Part shown: piece after piece, positions 25,829-34,812 of the stretch | Layout of the letters: each line of letters starts with the position of its first letter | Numbering within the stretch: position 1 is the stretch's first letter | From: Variovorax sp. N23 | GTDB lineage: Bacteria; Pseudomonadota; Gammaproteobacteria; Burkholderiales; Burkholderiaceae_C | Direction of reading: 5' to 3' | DNA: 64,000 nt | Assembly (NCBI RefSeq): GCF_025486315.1 | Contig: NZ_JAOOPY010000004.1 | Location: 186,348 to 250,347 of the forward strand | The notes under the pieces: model-generated | What the model saw: the letters and a program-made list of their open reading frames with translations, nothing else | The model's database searches: none | What the model was told of the DNA's origin: nothing | Made by a program: the position numbers and the translations under genes

Positions 25829-27016
25829 TCAAAGACCCAGCCGCTCCTCGGCGTCGAACGTCATTCCGATCTGTTTGTAGGCCTCGATCGCCTGGGCACC
25901 GAATCGCCTCTCGAAGTCGGCGCCGACACGTTGCGAGTACGACACGTTGTCTCGCATCCTGTCGGGTCCCTGGATGATCGCCAGCAGGCGCGCAGGCTGG
26001 CCGCTGGTGTTGCGGAAGGTTCGCATCAGCTGCTTCGGCACCGCCACCAGATCGCCTGGAGCGACCGCAACGGACGATTCATTGTCCAGGCCGGTGTAGA
26101 TCTCGAAGCTGCCGTCCAGGATGAAGAAGGACTCCTGCGTGTCGGAGTGCGCGTGCGCCGGCGGCGCGTCGTCGCCGGTGCGGCACTCGGCGATTGACAT
26201 GTAGAGCCCTTGGTTGCCATACATCGGTGCGGTGCGCGAGCGGCCGACATGGCCCTCGGGAACGATGAGGGTGAAGACTGACCCGGCGGTGAGCGCTTCG
26301 GTCGCCTCCGGCGGCAGGCCGCCAGTTTCCTTCAGACTTTTCTTGTAAGGAACCAGCTTCGCGAAACGCGTTACGCGGCCGGCGACGGAGTCGGTGTCGG
26401 CCTTAAGGTCGATGCCCGGTTCATCTTCAAAGCGCAGACCTAATGCTGCGCGCGCCGGGTCCGATCCCTTGGCGTCAGCCGAATCGAACACGGCGTCGTA
26501 GTTTCCGCCTTGTGCAATGCTCAAGGCGATCACGGTACGCACGTCACTGTCACCGACGTTGGCAACTGCATGCCGCACGCCCGCTGGCATCGACACCATG
26601 TCGAAGCGGTCTAGTACAAGCGAATGCTCCAGCCGTGTGCCATAGCGCACCTCAAGGCTCCCTTCAAGGCAGAACAGGTTTTCGATCGAGCCTGGGTTTC
26701 GCCATCCCTTAGAGCGCGCGCCGCGCATCATGGAGAGGGCGCCGACGCAGGCCGTGGGCGGGCAGGTGAGCACTGCACCGGCGAACCTGCCCTTCGACTC
26801 CGTCGCTGTCATGAGCGGTGTCAGGGGCCCGCCCCATAGATGCTCGATGAGCTCGGCATGCGCCACTGCCGGCGCTCCTGTGGAGGCGCGGTAGTCGGGA
26901 GCCCGAGCGACGATGGCCTCCATGCGAGCGGGGCTCAGCGCGCCCGGGCGAGAATCGTCAGAGAGGCTCCGGGCGGTTGCGGGTGTGGTGGTGGTGGTTG
27001 TTTCGGTTGCAGTCAC
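25829..27016 (-). CDS. double-cupin domain protein
   Basis: A 395-residue protein from a GTG start backed by AGGAG seven bases upstream; a longer frame to 27148 lacks such a site. Two cupin barrels are visible. The C-terminal one has the metal motif HAHSDTQESFFILDG but KQLMRTFRN where the second-motif His is expected. The N-terminal one keeps MPAGVRHAV but not the HxH pair. The layout resembles gentisate-dioxygenase-like bicupins or redox-inactive cupins. Enzymatic role unproven. Confidence 0.75.
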   Translation of the reverse strand: MTATETTTTTTPATARSLSDDSRPGALSPARMEAIVARAPDYRASTGAPAVAHAELIEHLWGGPLTPLMTATESKGRFAGAVLTCPPTACVGALSMMRGARSKGWRNPGSIENLFCLEGSLEVRYGTRLEHSLVLDRFDMVSMPAGVRHAVANVGDSDVRTVIALSIAQGGNYDAVFDSADAKGSDPARAALGLRFEDEPGIDLKADTDSVAGRVTRFAKLVPYKKSLKETGGLPPEATEALTAGSVFTLIVPEGHVGRSRTAPMYGNQGLYMSIAECRTGDDAPPAHAHSDTQESFFILDGSFEIYTGLDNESSVAVAPGDLVAVPKQLMRTFRNTSGQPARLLAIIQGPDRMRDNVSYSQRVGADFERRFGAQAIEAYKQIGMTFDAEERLGL

Positions 27017-27080
27017 TGGGGCACTCCTGAGGGGCGTTGGTTGAGATAGTTCCTTGACAGTCGCTCTTGGGCAGCCGGCG

Positions 27081-28211
27081 CTAGAAGCCATGCCGGATGC
27101 CGAAGTCGAAGCCTGACGAGCCACGATTCGCCGCCGGGCTCCCAGCACCAGCCACGACCGATGCGGCGGCGCCGTCGCTGTTGTGGCCGCGTGCGAAGGC
27201 TGTATAGAGCGTCGTGCGCTTGGAAAGGTAATGGCGGTAGGCGATCGCCACCTTGCGGGTTTGCGGCGAGGTGCCCGTGGCGAGTTCGGTGGTGTATTGG
27301 GAGGCGCCCAGGCGGATGTCTCCCGCGCCCACCGGCATCACGACCCCCAGCGACCAGCCCCGGCCGTCCGCTGCGACGGTGCCGACGGATCCGCGGTCAC
27401 GGCTGAGCACCGCCATCAGCTTGACCACGTCGAAGTCCCAGGAGACCCCGATGTTGGCCTGCCGGACGTCTCCCAGGGGCCCCGCACGCTCGGTGCGGCT
27501 GACGGCGCCAGAGATGTCGATGGGCCCGGCGCGATACCCGAGCCGCAGGCCGGATCCCGTTCCGTCGTGTTCGATGGCGCCGCTGTTGCTCGTGTTCTCG
27601 CCGCGGAAATGCTGAACTTGCCCATAGATGCCGCCGAGATTCGCGGGTAAGTAGTAGGCGATGGCGTTGGAGGTCCAGGTGGAAGTGGCGCCCGTCACGA
27701 TCGAGGCAGCCAACTGGGTACCGCCGACACCGAGCGTGCTGAACGCGCTGAAAACGGATAGGTTCCAGTACGCAGGATTGAAGTCGCGTCCAAGCCTGAC
27801 TTCCCCCCATGGGGACAGAAGGCTGACGGTGGAGCGCCGGTTGAAGCTCAGCGCCTGCGAGCTGCCTGCCCCGGAAGCCTGGTTGTTGCTGTTCGAAGGG
27901 CGTCCGGTTCCGTCATCCGGTCCGATCGATCCTTCGAGCCAGAAGCCCGCGCCCAAGCCGCCACCAAGATCCTCTACGCCGCGAAAGCCGATTTGCGACG
28001 CACTGATGCCTGAGCTGCTGAGCCGTGTGACGCTGCCGCCGCCGCTGTTGCGTACGACCTGAACGCCGGTGTCGATGATGCCGAAGAGTGTGACGCTCGA
28101 CTGCGCGGATGCGGCGCCACTGAGGGTCAGTGCGGCAAGGGGCAGCAGAGAGCACCGCGCACCCGCGATTCGTCTGTGGGAATTGGCGTGGACTTGGGCG
28201 ATCGTTTTCAT
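27081..28211 (-). CDS. Gram-negative trimeric porin (Burkholderiales type)
   Basis: A 376-residue outer-membrane porin. The long signal peptide ends at SGAASA-QSSV; the mature start QSSVTLFGIIDTGVQ, the segment SQIGFRGVEDLGGGLGAGFWLE and the C-terminal Phe (FDFGIRHGF) are hallmarks of this beta-barrel family. It likely lets the aromatic or carboxylic substrates of the surrounding cluster cross the outer membrane. It is divergent from the SDR at 28374. Confidence 0.93.
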   Translation of the reverse strand: MKTIAQVHANSHRRIAGARCSLLPLAALTLSGAASAQSSVTLFGIIDTGVQVVRNSGGGSVTRLSSSGISASQIGFRGVEDLGGGLGAGFWLEGSIGPDDGTGRPSNSNNQASGAGSSQALSFNRRSTVSLLSPWGEVRLGRDFNPAYWNLSVFSAFSTLGVGGTQLAASIVTGATSTWTSNAIAYYLPANLGGIYGQVQHFRGENTSNSGAIEHDGTGSGLRLGYRAGPIDISGAVSRTERAGPLGDVRQANIGVSWDFDVVKLMAVLSRDRGSVGTVAADGRGWSLGVVMPVGAGDIRLGASQYTTELATGTSPQTRKVAIAYRHYLSKRTTLYTAFARGHNSDGAAASVVAGAGSPAANRGSSGFDFGIRHGF

Positions 28212-28373
28212 CTCGGTTGTTGTCTCTCATAGTTTTTCGACGGCGCGACGGGGGGGCGTTCGCCGATGAAAAGTATTGGCGTAACGACGGCGCACGCCTA
28301 TGTGGGATCGCTCATGGTCGTATGCCGCATTGGCGATGGCTGCTGTCGCGCAAGCACAAGATGATTCGACGAT

Positions 28374-29183
28374 ATGAATGGAACTGGAATCGATATGGAC
28401 CTCGGATTGGCAGGCCGTTGGGCCTTGGTATGCGGCTCGAGCAGAGGGCTGGGATGGGGGTGCGCCTCAGCGCTGGCGAACGAGGGCGTGAACTTGGTCA
28501 TGGTGGCGCGCAATGCGGCCACGCTGGAACAGGCGGCCGATCAGGTGGCTATGACCGCCGCAGGCCGTGGCGCCTCCACTAAGGTGCTGCGCGTGGCGGC
28601 CGATATTGCAACGCCTGACGGCCGCGCGGCAGTCTTTGCTGCACGTCGCGAGGTCGACATACTCGTGACCAATGCCGGCGGACCACCGCCGGGTGACTTC
28701 CGGGATTGGGACCGAAACACCTGGCTTCAGGCGTTGGACGCGAACATGCTCGCGCCGATCGAGTTGATGAAGGCGACGGTGGACGGCATGGCCGCGCGCG
28801 GCTTCGGCCGGGTCGTCAACATCACCTCCAGCGCGGTCAAGGCGCCCATCGACATCCTGGGACTTTCAAATGGAGCACGAAGCGCGCTGACCGGATTCGT
28901 CGCCGGCCTGGCCCGCACGCGCAAGTTGGCGGGAGCCAACGTGACCATCAACAACCTACTGCCGGGCGGCTTCGACACCGGCCGACTCCAACGGGTAATG
29001 GCGCAGGCCGGCAAGAACTACGAAGAGGAGGCGGCCAGCCGGCTTCAGGCCGTGCCAGCGGGGCGCTTCGGAACGCCAGGCGAATTCGGTGCTGTGTGCG
29101 CGTTCCTTTGCAGCGTCCACGCGGGCTATCTCACGGGACAGAACATTCTGGTCGATGGAGGCGCCTATCCGGGTACGCATTGA
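28374..29183 (+). CDS. SDR-family protein with altered active site
   Basis: A 269-residue SDR-fold protein (GSSRGLGWG near the N-terminus, TNAGGPPPGD in place of NNAG). The catalytic YxxxK stretch is replaced by LSNGAR, so neither the Tyr nor the Lys is in its usual place; NITSSAVKAP keeps the Ser. This SNGAR form is, to my knowledge, a recurring SDR subgroup. Enzymatic activity by the classical mechanism is doubtful. Start may be 28374 or the ATG at 28395. Confidence 0.8.
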   Translation: MNGTGIDMDLGLAGRWALVCGSSRGLGWGCASALANEGVNLVMVARNAATLEQAADQVAMTAAGRGASTKVLRVAADIATPDGRAAVFAARREVDILVTNAGGPPPGDFRDWDRNTWLQALDANMLAPIELMKATVDGMAARGFGRVVNITSSAVKAPIDILGLSNGARSALTGFVAGLARTRKLAGANVTINNLLPGGFDTGRLQRVMAQAGKNYEEEAASRLQAVPAGRFGTPGEFGAVCAFLCSVHAGYLTGQNILVDGGAYPGTH

Positions 29184-29290
29184 TCGTGCGCCCACATACG
29201 AGGCGCGGGCGGTGCAGTCCCGTGGCGGGCAGGTGCATACAAGGACGCCTTGCATTCACACAGCAGTGCGGCGAGCAGATATGCCATTCG

Positions 29291-29320
29291 GTCAATAGCG
29301 GCATCGATCGCGGCGCATGG
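29291..29320. promoter_or_regulatory. 30-bp element matching 20842-20871
   Basis: Second copy of the upstream element (27 of 30 identical), preceded here by ATATGCCATTCG. It lies 120 bases before the ThDP enzyme start. The rest of the 256-base gap after the SDR shows no gene. Confidence 0.5.
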
Positions 29321-29439
29321 GTGCCGGTGAGCGGTGTCTCTAAGCTCGCGGCGACGAAGAAGCCGTGCTGAATCAGACAGGTCGGCCGCGGCATCGATGC
29401 CCTCTCATCCAAAGTCCCACCTACATTTTCAGGAACCTC

Positions 29440-31137
29440 ATGCCCATCGCTAGCCATACAACCGCCATACGCAGGACAGGCGGCCAAATCCTGGTCGACC
29501 AACTGCGCCTCCATGGGGTCGATCATGTGTTCTGTGTGCCGGGCGAGAGCTACCTGGCGGTGCTTGACGCGCTACATGACGCCGACGTCACCCTGACCAT
29601 CTGCAGGCAAGAGGGGGGCGCGGCAATGATGGCCGAAGCCCACGGCAAGCTCACAGGCCGGCCGGCGGCATGCTTCGTGACACGCGGACCTGGCGCAACG
29701 AATGCGGCGCCCGGCATCCACATCGCGCAGCATGATTCGACACCTCTGTTGGTGTTCGTCGGCCAGATCGAACGCGGCGTCCGAGAGCGCGGCGCACTGC
29801 AAGAGCTGGACTATCGAGCAGTTTTCGGTTCGATGACCAAATGGACCACCGAGATCGACGACGTCGACCGGATTCCCGAGATCATCTCCCACGCTATGCA
29901 CGTCGCTAGTTCCGGCCGTCCGGGGCCAGTCGTCATCGCGTTGCCGGAGGACGTGCTGGTTGACATGACCGATGCCCCCGATGGCTTGCCTGCGATGCCC
30001 ATCGAGGCGCATCCTGGTGCGGCACAGATGGACAGTCTGCGGGCGATGCTCGTCCAGGCCGAGCGCCCGCTGTTGGTGCTCGGAGGTTCGCGCTGGTCGG
30101 CCGAAGCGGTGTCGAGTCTTGCGGCCTGGGCCACCCATGCGGGCGTACCGGTCGCGGTCTCGCTTCGGCGGCAGATGTTGTTCCCGACCGATCATCAGAG
30201 CTTCGTCGGTGATCTCGGCTTCGGTCCGAGTCCGAAGTTGGTTGAGCATGCGATTTCGGCCGACTTGTTGCTGGTCATCGGCAGCCGAATGTCGGAAGTA
30301 CCGAGCCAGAATTACGCATTGATGCGCGTTCCGGTACCGCGTCAGACACTCGTGCATGTGCTACCGGACGCTGGTGAGTTGGGACGCGTCTACCGGGCGG
30401 CGCTGCCCATCTGTGCGACCCCGACGTCGTTCGTGCAGGCCCTTCGCGGCATCGAAATTGCGCCGAGTGCCTCGCGCTTTGCCTTCCTCGAACAAGCGCG
30501 CGCCGACTATTTGGCATGGAGCAATCCGAAGCCGATCCGCTCTCCGGGATCGCTCCAGATGGCCGAAGTGATGCAGGCTCTCGACGCCCGCCTGCCAGCC
30601 GATGCGATCCTGAGCAACGGTGCCGGTAACTATGCGACCTGGATTCATCGCTTCCATCGCTTCCGTGCATTCGGCACGCAACTCGCCCCAACCTCCGGCT
30701 CAATGGGATACGGCGTGCCTGCGGCGATCGCGGCCAAGCGCATCGATCCGCACCGAACCGTCGTTGCTTTCGCCGGCGACGGTTGCTTCCTGATGAACGG
30801 TCAAGAGTTCGCAACCGCCGTGCAGTACGGGTTGCCGATTATCGTCATCGTGGTTGACAACGGCATGTATGGAACGATCCGCATGCACCAGGAACGCGAG
30901 TATCCCGGTCGGGTCGTAGCGACCGGGCTGCGCAACCCGGATTTCGCTGCCTATGCCCGCGCGTTCGGCGGACATGGCGAGCGCGTGACGACCACCCGCG
31001 AATTCGTGCCGGCGTTCGAGCGTGCGGCCGCGTCGGGCCTGCCAGCGATCCTGCATTGCCTTATCGACCCAGAGGCGATCAGCCCTTCAACCACCTTGAC
31101 CCAAGTACGCGAGGCGGCGGTCGCGGCCGGCCGCTGA
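29440..31137 (+). CDS. ThDP-dependent 2-oxoacid decarboxylase/acetolactate-synthase-like
   Basis: A 565-residue ThDP enzyme starting at MPIASHT after AGGAACCTC. It has the catalytic Glu region (CRQEGGAAMMAEAHGKLTG), RGPGATNAAPG, and the ThDP motif GDGCFLMNGQEF followed by DNGMYG. An aldehyde dehydrogenase begins 10 bases downstream, which suggests non-oxidative decarboxylation of a 2-oxo acid to an aldehyde, as benzoylformate decarboxylase does in mandelate catabolism. Carboligase activity cannot be excluded. Confidence 0.85.
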   Translation: MPIASHTTAIRRTGGQILVDQLRLHGVDHVFCVPGESYLAVLDALHDADVTLTICRQEGGAAMMAEAHGKLTGRPAACFVTRGPGATNAAPGIHIAQHDSTPLLVFVGQIERGVRERGALQELDYRAVFGSMTKWTTEIDDVDRIPEIISHAMHVASSGRPGPVVIALPEDVLVDMTDAPDGLPAMPIEAHPGAAQMDSLRAMLVQAERPLLVLGGSRWSAEAVSSLAAWATHAGVPVAVSLRRQMLFPTDHQSFVGDLGFGPSPKLVEHAISADLLLVIGSRMSEVPSQNYALMRVPVPRQTLVHVLPDAGELGRVYRAALPICATPTSFVQALRGIEIAPSASRFAFLEQARADYLAWSNPKPIRSPGSLQMAEVMQALDARLPADAILSNGAGNYATWIHRFHRFRAFGTQLAPTSGSMGYGVPAAIAAKRIDPHRTVVAFAGDGCFLMNGQEFATAVQYGLPIIVIVVDNGMYGTIRMHQEREYPGRVVATGLRNPDFAAYARAFGGHGERVTTTREFVPAFERAAASGLPAILHCLIDPEAISPSTTLTQVREAAVAAGR

Positions 31138-31147
31138 AGCTGCACCG

Positions 31148-32592
31148 ATGACCCGTACCCTTGCCAACCTCATCGACGGCGAACACGTTTGCCGTGACAT
31201 CCTGTCCAATGTCAACCCATCGGACACGGATGATGTAGTAGGGCTCTATGCGCAGGCCTCCGCGGCAGAAGCCGAGCAGGCCGTGGAGGCTGCGCGTGCC
31301 GCGTTCCCCCGCTGGTCGCGTACTGCGCCGCCGGTGCGCCAGGAGATCCTGCTACGCGCTTCGCATGAGATCCTCGCGCGTCGCGACGAACTCGGCCGCC
31401 TGCTCGCACGCGAGGAGGGCAAGACGCTGGCCGAGGCGATCGGCGAAGTCGTCCGGGCCGCCCATGTGATCGCCTACATGGCCGGCGAAGCGCTCCGGCT
31501 GCGTGGGGAACGCTTGGCGGGGCTGGTCGAAGGCAGCGACGCGGAGGCGACGCGCGAGCCGCTCGGCGTACTTGGTGTCATCTCGCCCTGGAACTTTCCG
31601 ATCGCGATCCCGGCCTGGAAAATCGCGCCGGCGCTCGCCTGCGGCAACTGCGTCGTATTCAAGCCGGCCGAGCTCGTGCCCGGCTCGGCCTGGGAGCTGG
31701 TGGACATCCTGCACCGTGCGGGCCTGTCCGACGGCGTGCTGAATCTGGTGATGGGCTCCGGCCAGAAGTCGGCCGCGTGCTCACCGAGCACAAGGAGGTC
31801 GATGCGATCAGTTTTACGGGTTCGGTCCCAACCGGCCGGCAAATCGCCGCGGCGTGCGTCGCCTCGCCACGCATGAAGCGCATGCAGTTGGAGATGGGGG
31901 GCAAGAACCCGCTCGTCGTGCTCGACGATGCCGATCTCGATTCCGCCGTGGCCTGCGCCCTGAACGGAGGATTCTTTAGTACCGGTCAGCGCTGCACTGC
32001 AGCGTCACGCTTCATCGTCACCGCCGGCATCCATGGTCGATTCGTGGATGAACTTCCGCTGCGCCTAGAGCGCCTGAGCGTTGGTCATGCACCGGATGCA
32101 GCGACGGATATCGGCCCAGTAGTGGATCAACGCCAGCTCGACATCGCCCTGTCGTACATCGAGATCGGAAAGCAGGAGGGCGCGAGGCTGCGCTCGGGCG
32201 GCCGGCGGCTGTCCCGCGCGACGCAAGGTTTCTACCTGCAGCCAGCGCTCTTCACCGAGCTGGCGCCGCACATGCGGATCGCGCGTGAGGAAATATTCGG
32301 GCCAGTGGGGATGGTGTTGCGGGCGAAAAACTACGATGTGGCGCTTGCGCTCGCCAACGACACCGACTTTGGGCTGGCAGCCGGCATATGCACGCCAAGC
32401 CTGAAGCATGCGACTCACTTCAAACGCTATGCCGAGGCGGGCATCGTGAAGGCGAACCAGGTGACCAGCGGCCTCGATTTTCATCTGCCTTTTGGCGGAC
32501 GCAAGTGCTCCTCCTACGGCCCGCGCGAGCAGGGGTCGCAGGCGATTGAGTTTTATAGCGTGGTCAAGACAGCCTACACCTCGGCCGGCTAG
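31148..32592 (+). pseudogene. NAD(P)-dependent aldehyde dehydrogenase, frameshifted
   Basis: Two overlapping frames together give one full ALDH of about 480 residues. The first supplies the N-terminus through GVISPWNFPIAIPAWKIAPA to MGSGQ; the second supplies VGRVLTEHKEVDAISFTGSV, LEMGGKNPLVV, the nucleophile in GGFFSTGQRCTAASR, and EEIFGPVG. The break near 31765 fits loss of one base: an extra G would read GSGQEVGRVL. Everything else looks intact, so the lesion is recent or a sequencing error. It would oxidise the aldehyde from the preceding decarboxylase. The third-base pattern on both sides is normal. Confidence 0.88.
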
Positions 32593-33770
32593 AGAGCGTC
32601 TCGGCGGCCGCCGAGGAGCTCGTGCATCACTTGCTCGGTGTGCTGGCCAAGGAGCGGCGGAGGCGAAGGCTTTACCACCGGAGTGCCGGTCATCCTGATC
32701 GGCGAGGCGATCAACTTCAAAGCCCCTGCGGTCGGGTGCTGCACTGTCGCCACCATCTCGCGCGCTGCTGCCTCCGCTGAGGCTAGCGCAGCACCGACCG
32801 TGCGAACAGCACCGGTCGGGATGCCGGTGCGTGCCAGTCGCCGCTGCCACTCCGCCGCGTCACGGGTAGCGAGGATCTCCTTCAGCCGCGCGATCAACGA
32901 CTCGCGATGGTCGAGTCGCGCGCGGTTGGTCGCATAGCGCCTGTCCAACGCGATTGCCGGCTGCTCTAGCACAGCGCCGCATAGGAGCTTGAACTGACGG
33001 TCGTTGCCCACCGCGAGGACGATCTCCGAGTCCCGCGTGGGCAGCACTTGGTAGGGTACGACCGATGCGTGCGCGTTGCCGAAGCGCTGCGGCTCTTCGC
33101 CGCTAATGAGCGTCGCGCTGCCGACGTTGGCGAGCATGGCCAACTGGCAGTCAAAGAGCGCGATGTCGATCAGCTGACCTTCTCCGTCGCGATCGCGCGC
33201 GATGATTGCCGCCAGGATCGCCTGCACGGCGTACATGCCGGTGAAGAGATCGGCCACCGCGACGCCCACCTTCATCGGTTCGCCATCCGGCTCGCCGGTA
33301 ATGGACATCAGACCGGCTTCAGCCTGCACAACATAGTCGTAGCCCGCGCGTTCGGCGAGGGGTGACGTGCGTCCATAGCCAGAGATCGAGCAGTAGATGA
33401 GGCCGGGATGAAGTGCGCGCAGCGATGCGTGGTCGAGCCCATAGCGGTCAAGCGCGCCGGCCTTGAAGTTCTCGACTACCACGTCGCACTGCACTGCCAA
33501 ATCGCGGATCGTCCGCTGCCCTTCGGGGCTGGCGAGATCGATCGCAACGCTTCGCTTGTTTCGGTTGGTGCAGAGGTAGTAGGCGGATTCGCCCGCGACG
33601 AAGGTCGGTCCCCAGCCGCGCGTATCGTCACCGCCTTTCGGGTTCTCAATCTTTATCACGTCTGCGCCGAGGTCGCCGAGCGTCATGGTGCACCAGGGGC
33701 CGGCGAGCACGCGCGACAAGTCGAGAATGCGGATGCCGTGCAGCGAAGGCTTGCGCGTGTCTCCTGTCAT
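32589..33770 (-). CDS. CaiB/BaiF family (class III) CoA-transferase
   Basis: A 393-residue class III CoA-transferase: GIRILDLSRVLAGPWCTMTL, ADVIKIENPKGGDDTR and catalytic Asp in ALFDCQLAM. The ATG at 33770 follows GGAAGGAGCATCGGC and overlaps the upstream acyl-CoA dehydrogenase stop, so the two are coupled. It overlaps the convergent ALDH end by 4 bases. It likely activates the acid fed to the two acyl-CoA dehydrogenases. Confidence 0.9.
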   Translation of the reverse strand: MTGDTRKPSLHGIRILDLSRVLAGPWCTMTLGDLGADVIKIENPKGGDDTRGWGPTFVAGESAYYLCTNRNKRSVAIDLASPEGQRTIRDLAVQCDVVVENFKAGALDRYGLDHASLRALHPGLIYCSISGYGRTSPLAERAGYDYVVQAEAGLMSITGEPDGEPMKVGVAVADLFTGMYAVQAILAAIIARDRDGEGQLIDIALFDCQLAMLANVGSATLISGEEPQRFGNAHASVVPYQVLPTRDSEIVLAVGNDRQFKLLCGAVLEQPAIALDRRYATNRARLDHRESLIARLKEILATRDAAEWQRRLARTGIPTGAVRTVGAALASAEAAAREMVATVQHPTAGALKLIASPIRMTGTPVVKPSPPPLLGQHTEQVMHELLGGRRDAL

Positions 33771-34798
33771 GCCGATGCTCCTTCCCAGACGGTTCGCACG
33801 AAATCGACGGCGAGCGGCTGGGTGCTGTCGAGAAAGCACTGGCCCAGCACACGGTGCCAGCAGGCCTCGGAGCCGTGTGCCATTCGCCATGCATGCAGGC
33901 GGCGGGTGAAGAGCTGAAGGTCGTATTCCGCCGTCACGCCGATGGCGCCATGCACGGCATGGGCGATCGCGGCGACATGCTGCGCGGCCTCGCTGGTTCG
34001 CGCCTTGGCGACCGCGCAGGCCATCGCGCCAGGCCGGCGTGCGTCGGTCCCGAAGGCCGCCTCGGCCGCCATTCGACCGGCCGCGACATGCTCGGCCATC
34101 ACGCTCAACTGATGCTGGATTGCCTGGAACTTTCCGATCGGCTTGCCAAACTGGGCGCGTTCATTTGCGTAGGACATGGTGAGGTCGAAGCAGCGCTTCA
34201 TTGCGCCCGCCAGGAGACCTGCATGCAGCAGGGCGGCGATGGGCGCGAGTTCGGCGGCGGGGATGCCGCCACGCAAACCTTTGGCGACATGCGCGGGCCA
34301 GCAGAAGGATGCGTCGAGGCTGCCGTGAATGCCGTCTGCGTGTGTTCCGCTTGCGCTTCTTCCGCTGGAGGATGCAGAAGCGTCCGACACGGCCAGGAGC
34401 ACGAGCACTTCGTCCATTGCGCCGATCACGTGCGACGAGGTGCGCCCGCTGGGAACGTTGTGGGCATGAAACGTGCCGTCGCTGCCGCGTGTCAGCGCGG
34501 GGGCGAAGCTGATGAAGCCCACAGGCAACTGCTGGGGCTCGGTGGTCAAGCGCCGCGCTGCGATGGTCTGTGCGAGCGGCAAGGGCACGGCCCATGCGCC
34601 ACAGAGCGAGACGACCTCGAAAAAGTCGGGCCAGCCCACGTCCGCGCCGCCGCGTTCCTCTGGTGCCAGTAGTTCGAGGAAGCCGGCGTCGTGGAGGGCG
34701 CCGGAGAGCAGCTGTGCGCTTGCTCCGGCCTCGATGCCGCGGACGATGTCTGTGGTGCAGTGGTGCGCGAGGATGGCGGCAATGGCTTCGGTGAACAT
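33767..34798 (-). CDS. acyl-CoA dehydrogenase family, short divergent subunit
   Basis: A 343-residue ACAD-fold protein, shorter and more divergent than usual (SYANERAQFGKPIGKFQAIQHQLSVMAEH is the clearest C-terminal landmark; the HGxxG region reads VHGAIGVTAEYDLQL). A Ser-rich insert appears in the middle (about residues 145-160). It lies 14 bases after a second ACAD gene. Adjacent unequal ACAD genes are known to form alpha2beta2 heterotetramers in steroid and related degradation; the same is inferred here. Confidence 0.82.
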   Translation of the reverse strand: MFTEAIAAILAHHCTTDIVRGIEAGASAQLLSGALHDAGFLELLAPEERGGADVGWPDFFEVVSLCGAWAVPLPLAQTIAARRLTTEPQQLPVGFISFAPALTRGSDGTFHAHNVPSGRTSSHVIGAMDEVLVLLAVSDASASSSGRSASGTHADGIHGSLDASFCWPAHVAKGLRGGIPAAELAPIAALLHAGLLAGAMKRCFDLTMSYANERAQFGKPIGKFQAIQHQLSVMAEHVAAGRMAAEAAFGTDARRPGAMACAVAKARTSEAAQHVAAIAHAVHGAIGVTAEYDLQLFTRRLHAWRMAHGSEACWHRVLGQCFLDSTQPLAVDFVRTVWEGASA

Positions 34799-34812
34799 GT
34801 CGTGAGCCTTCT

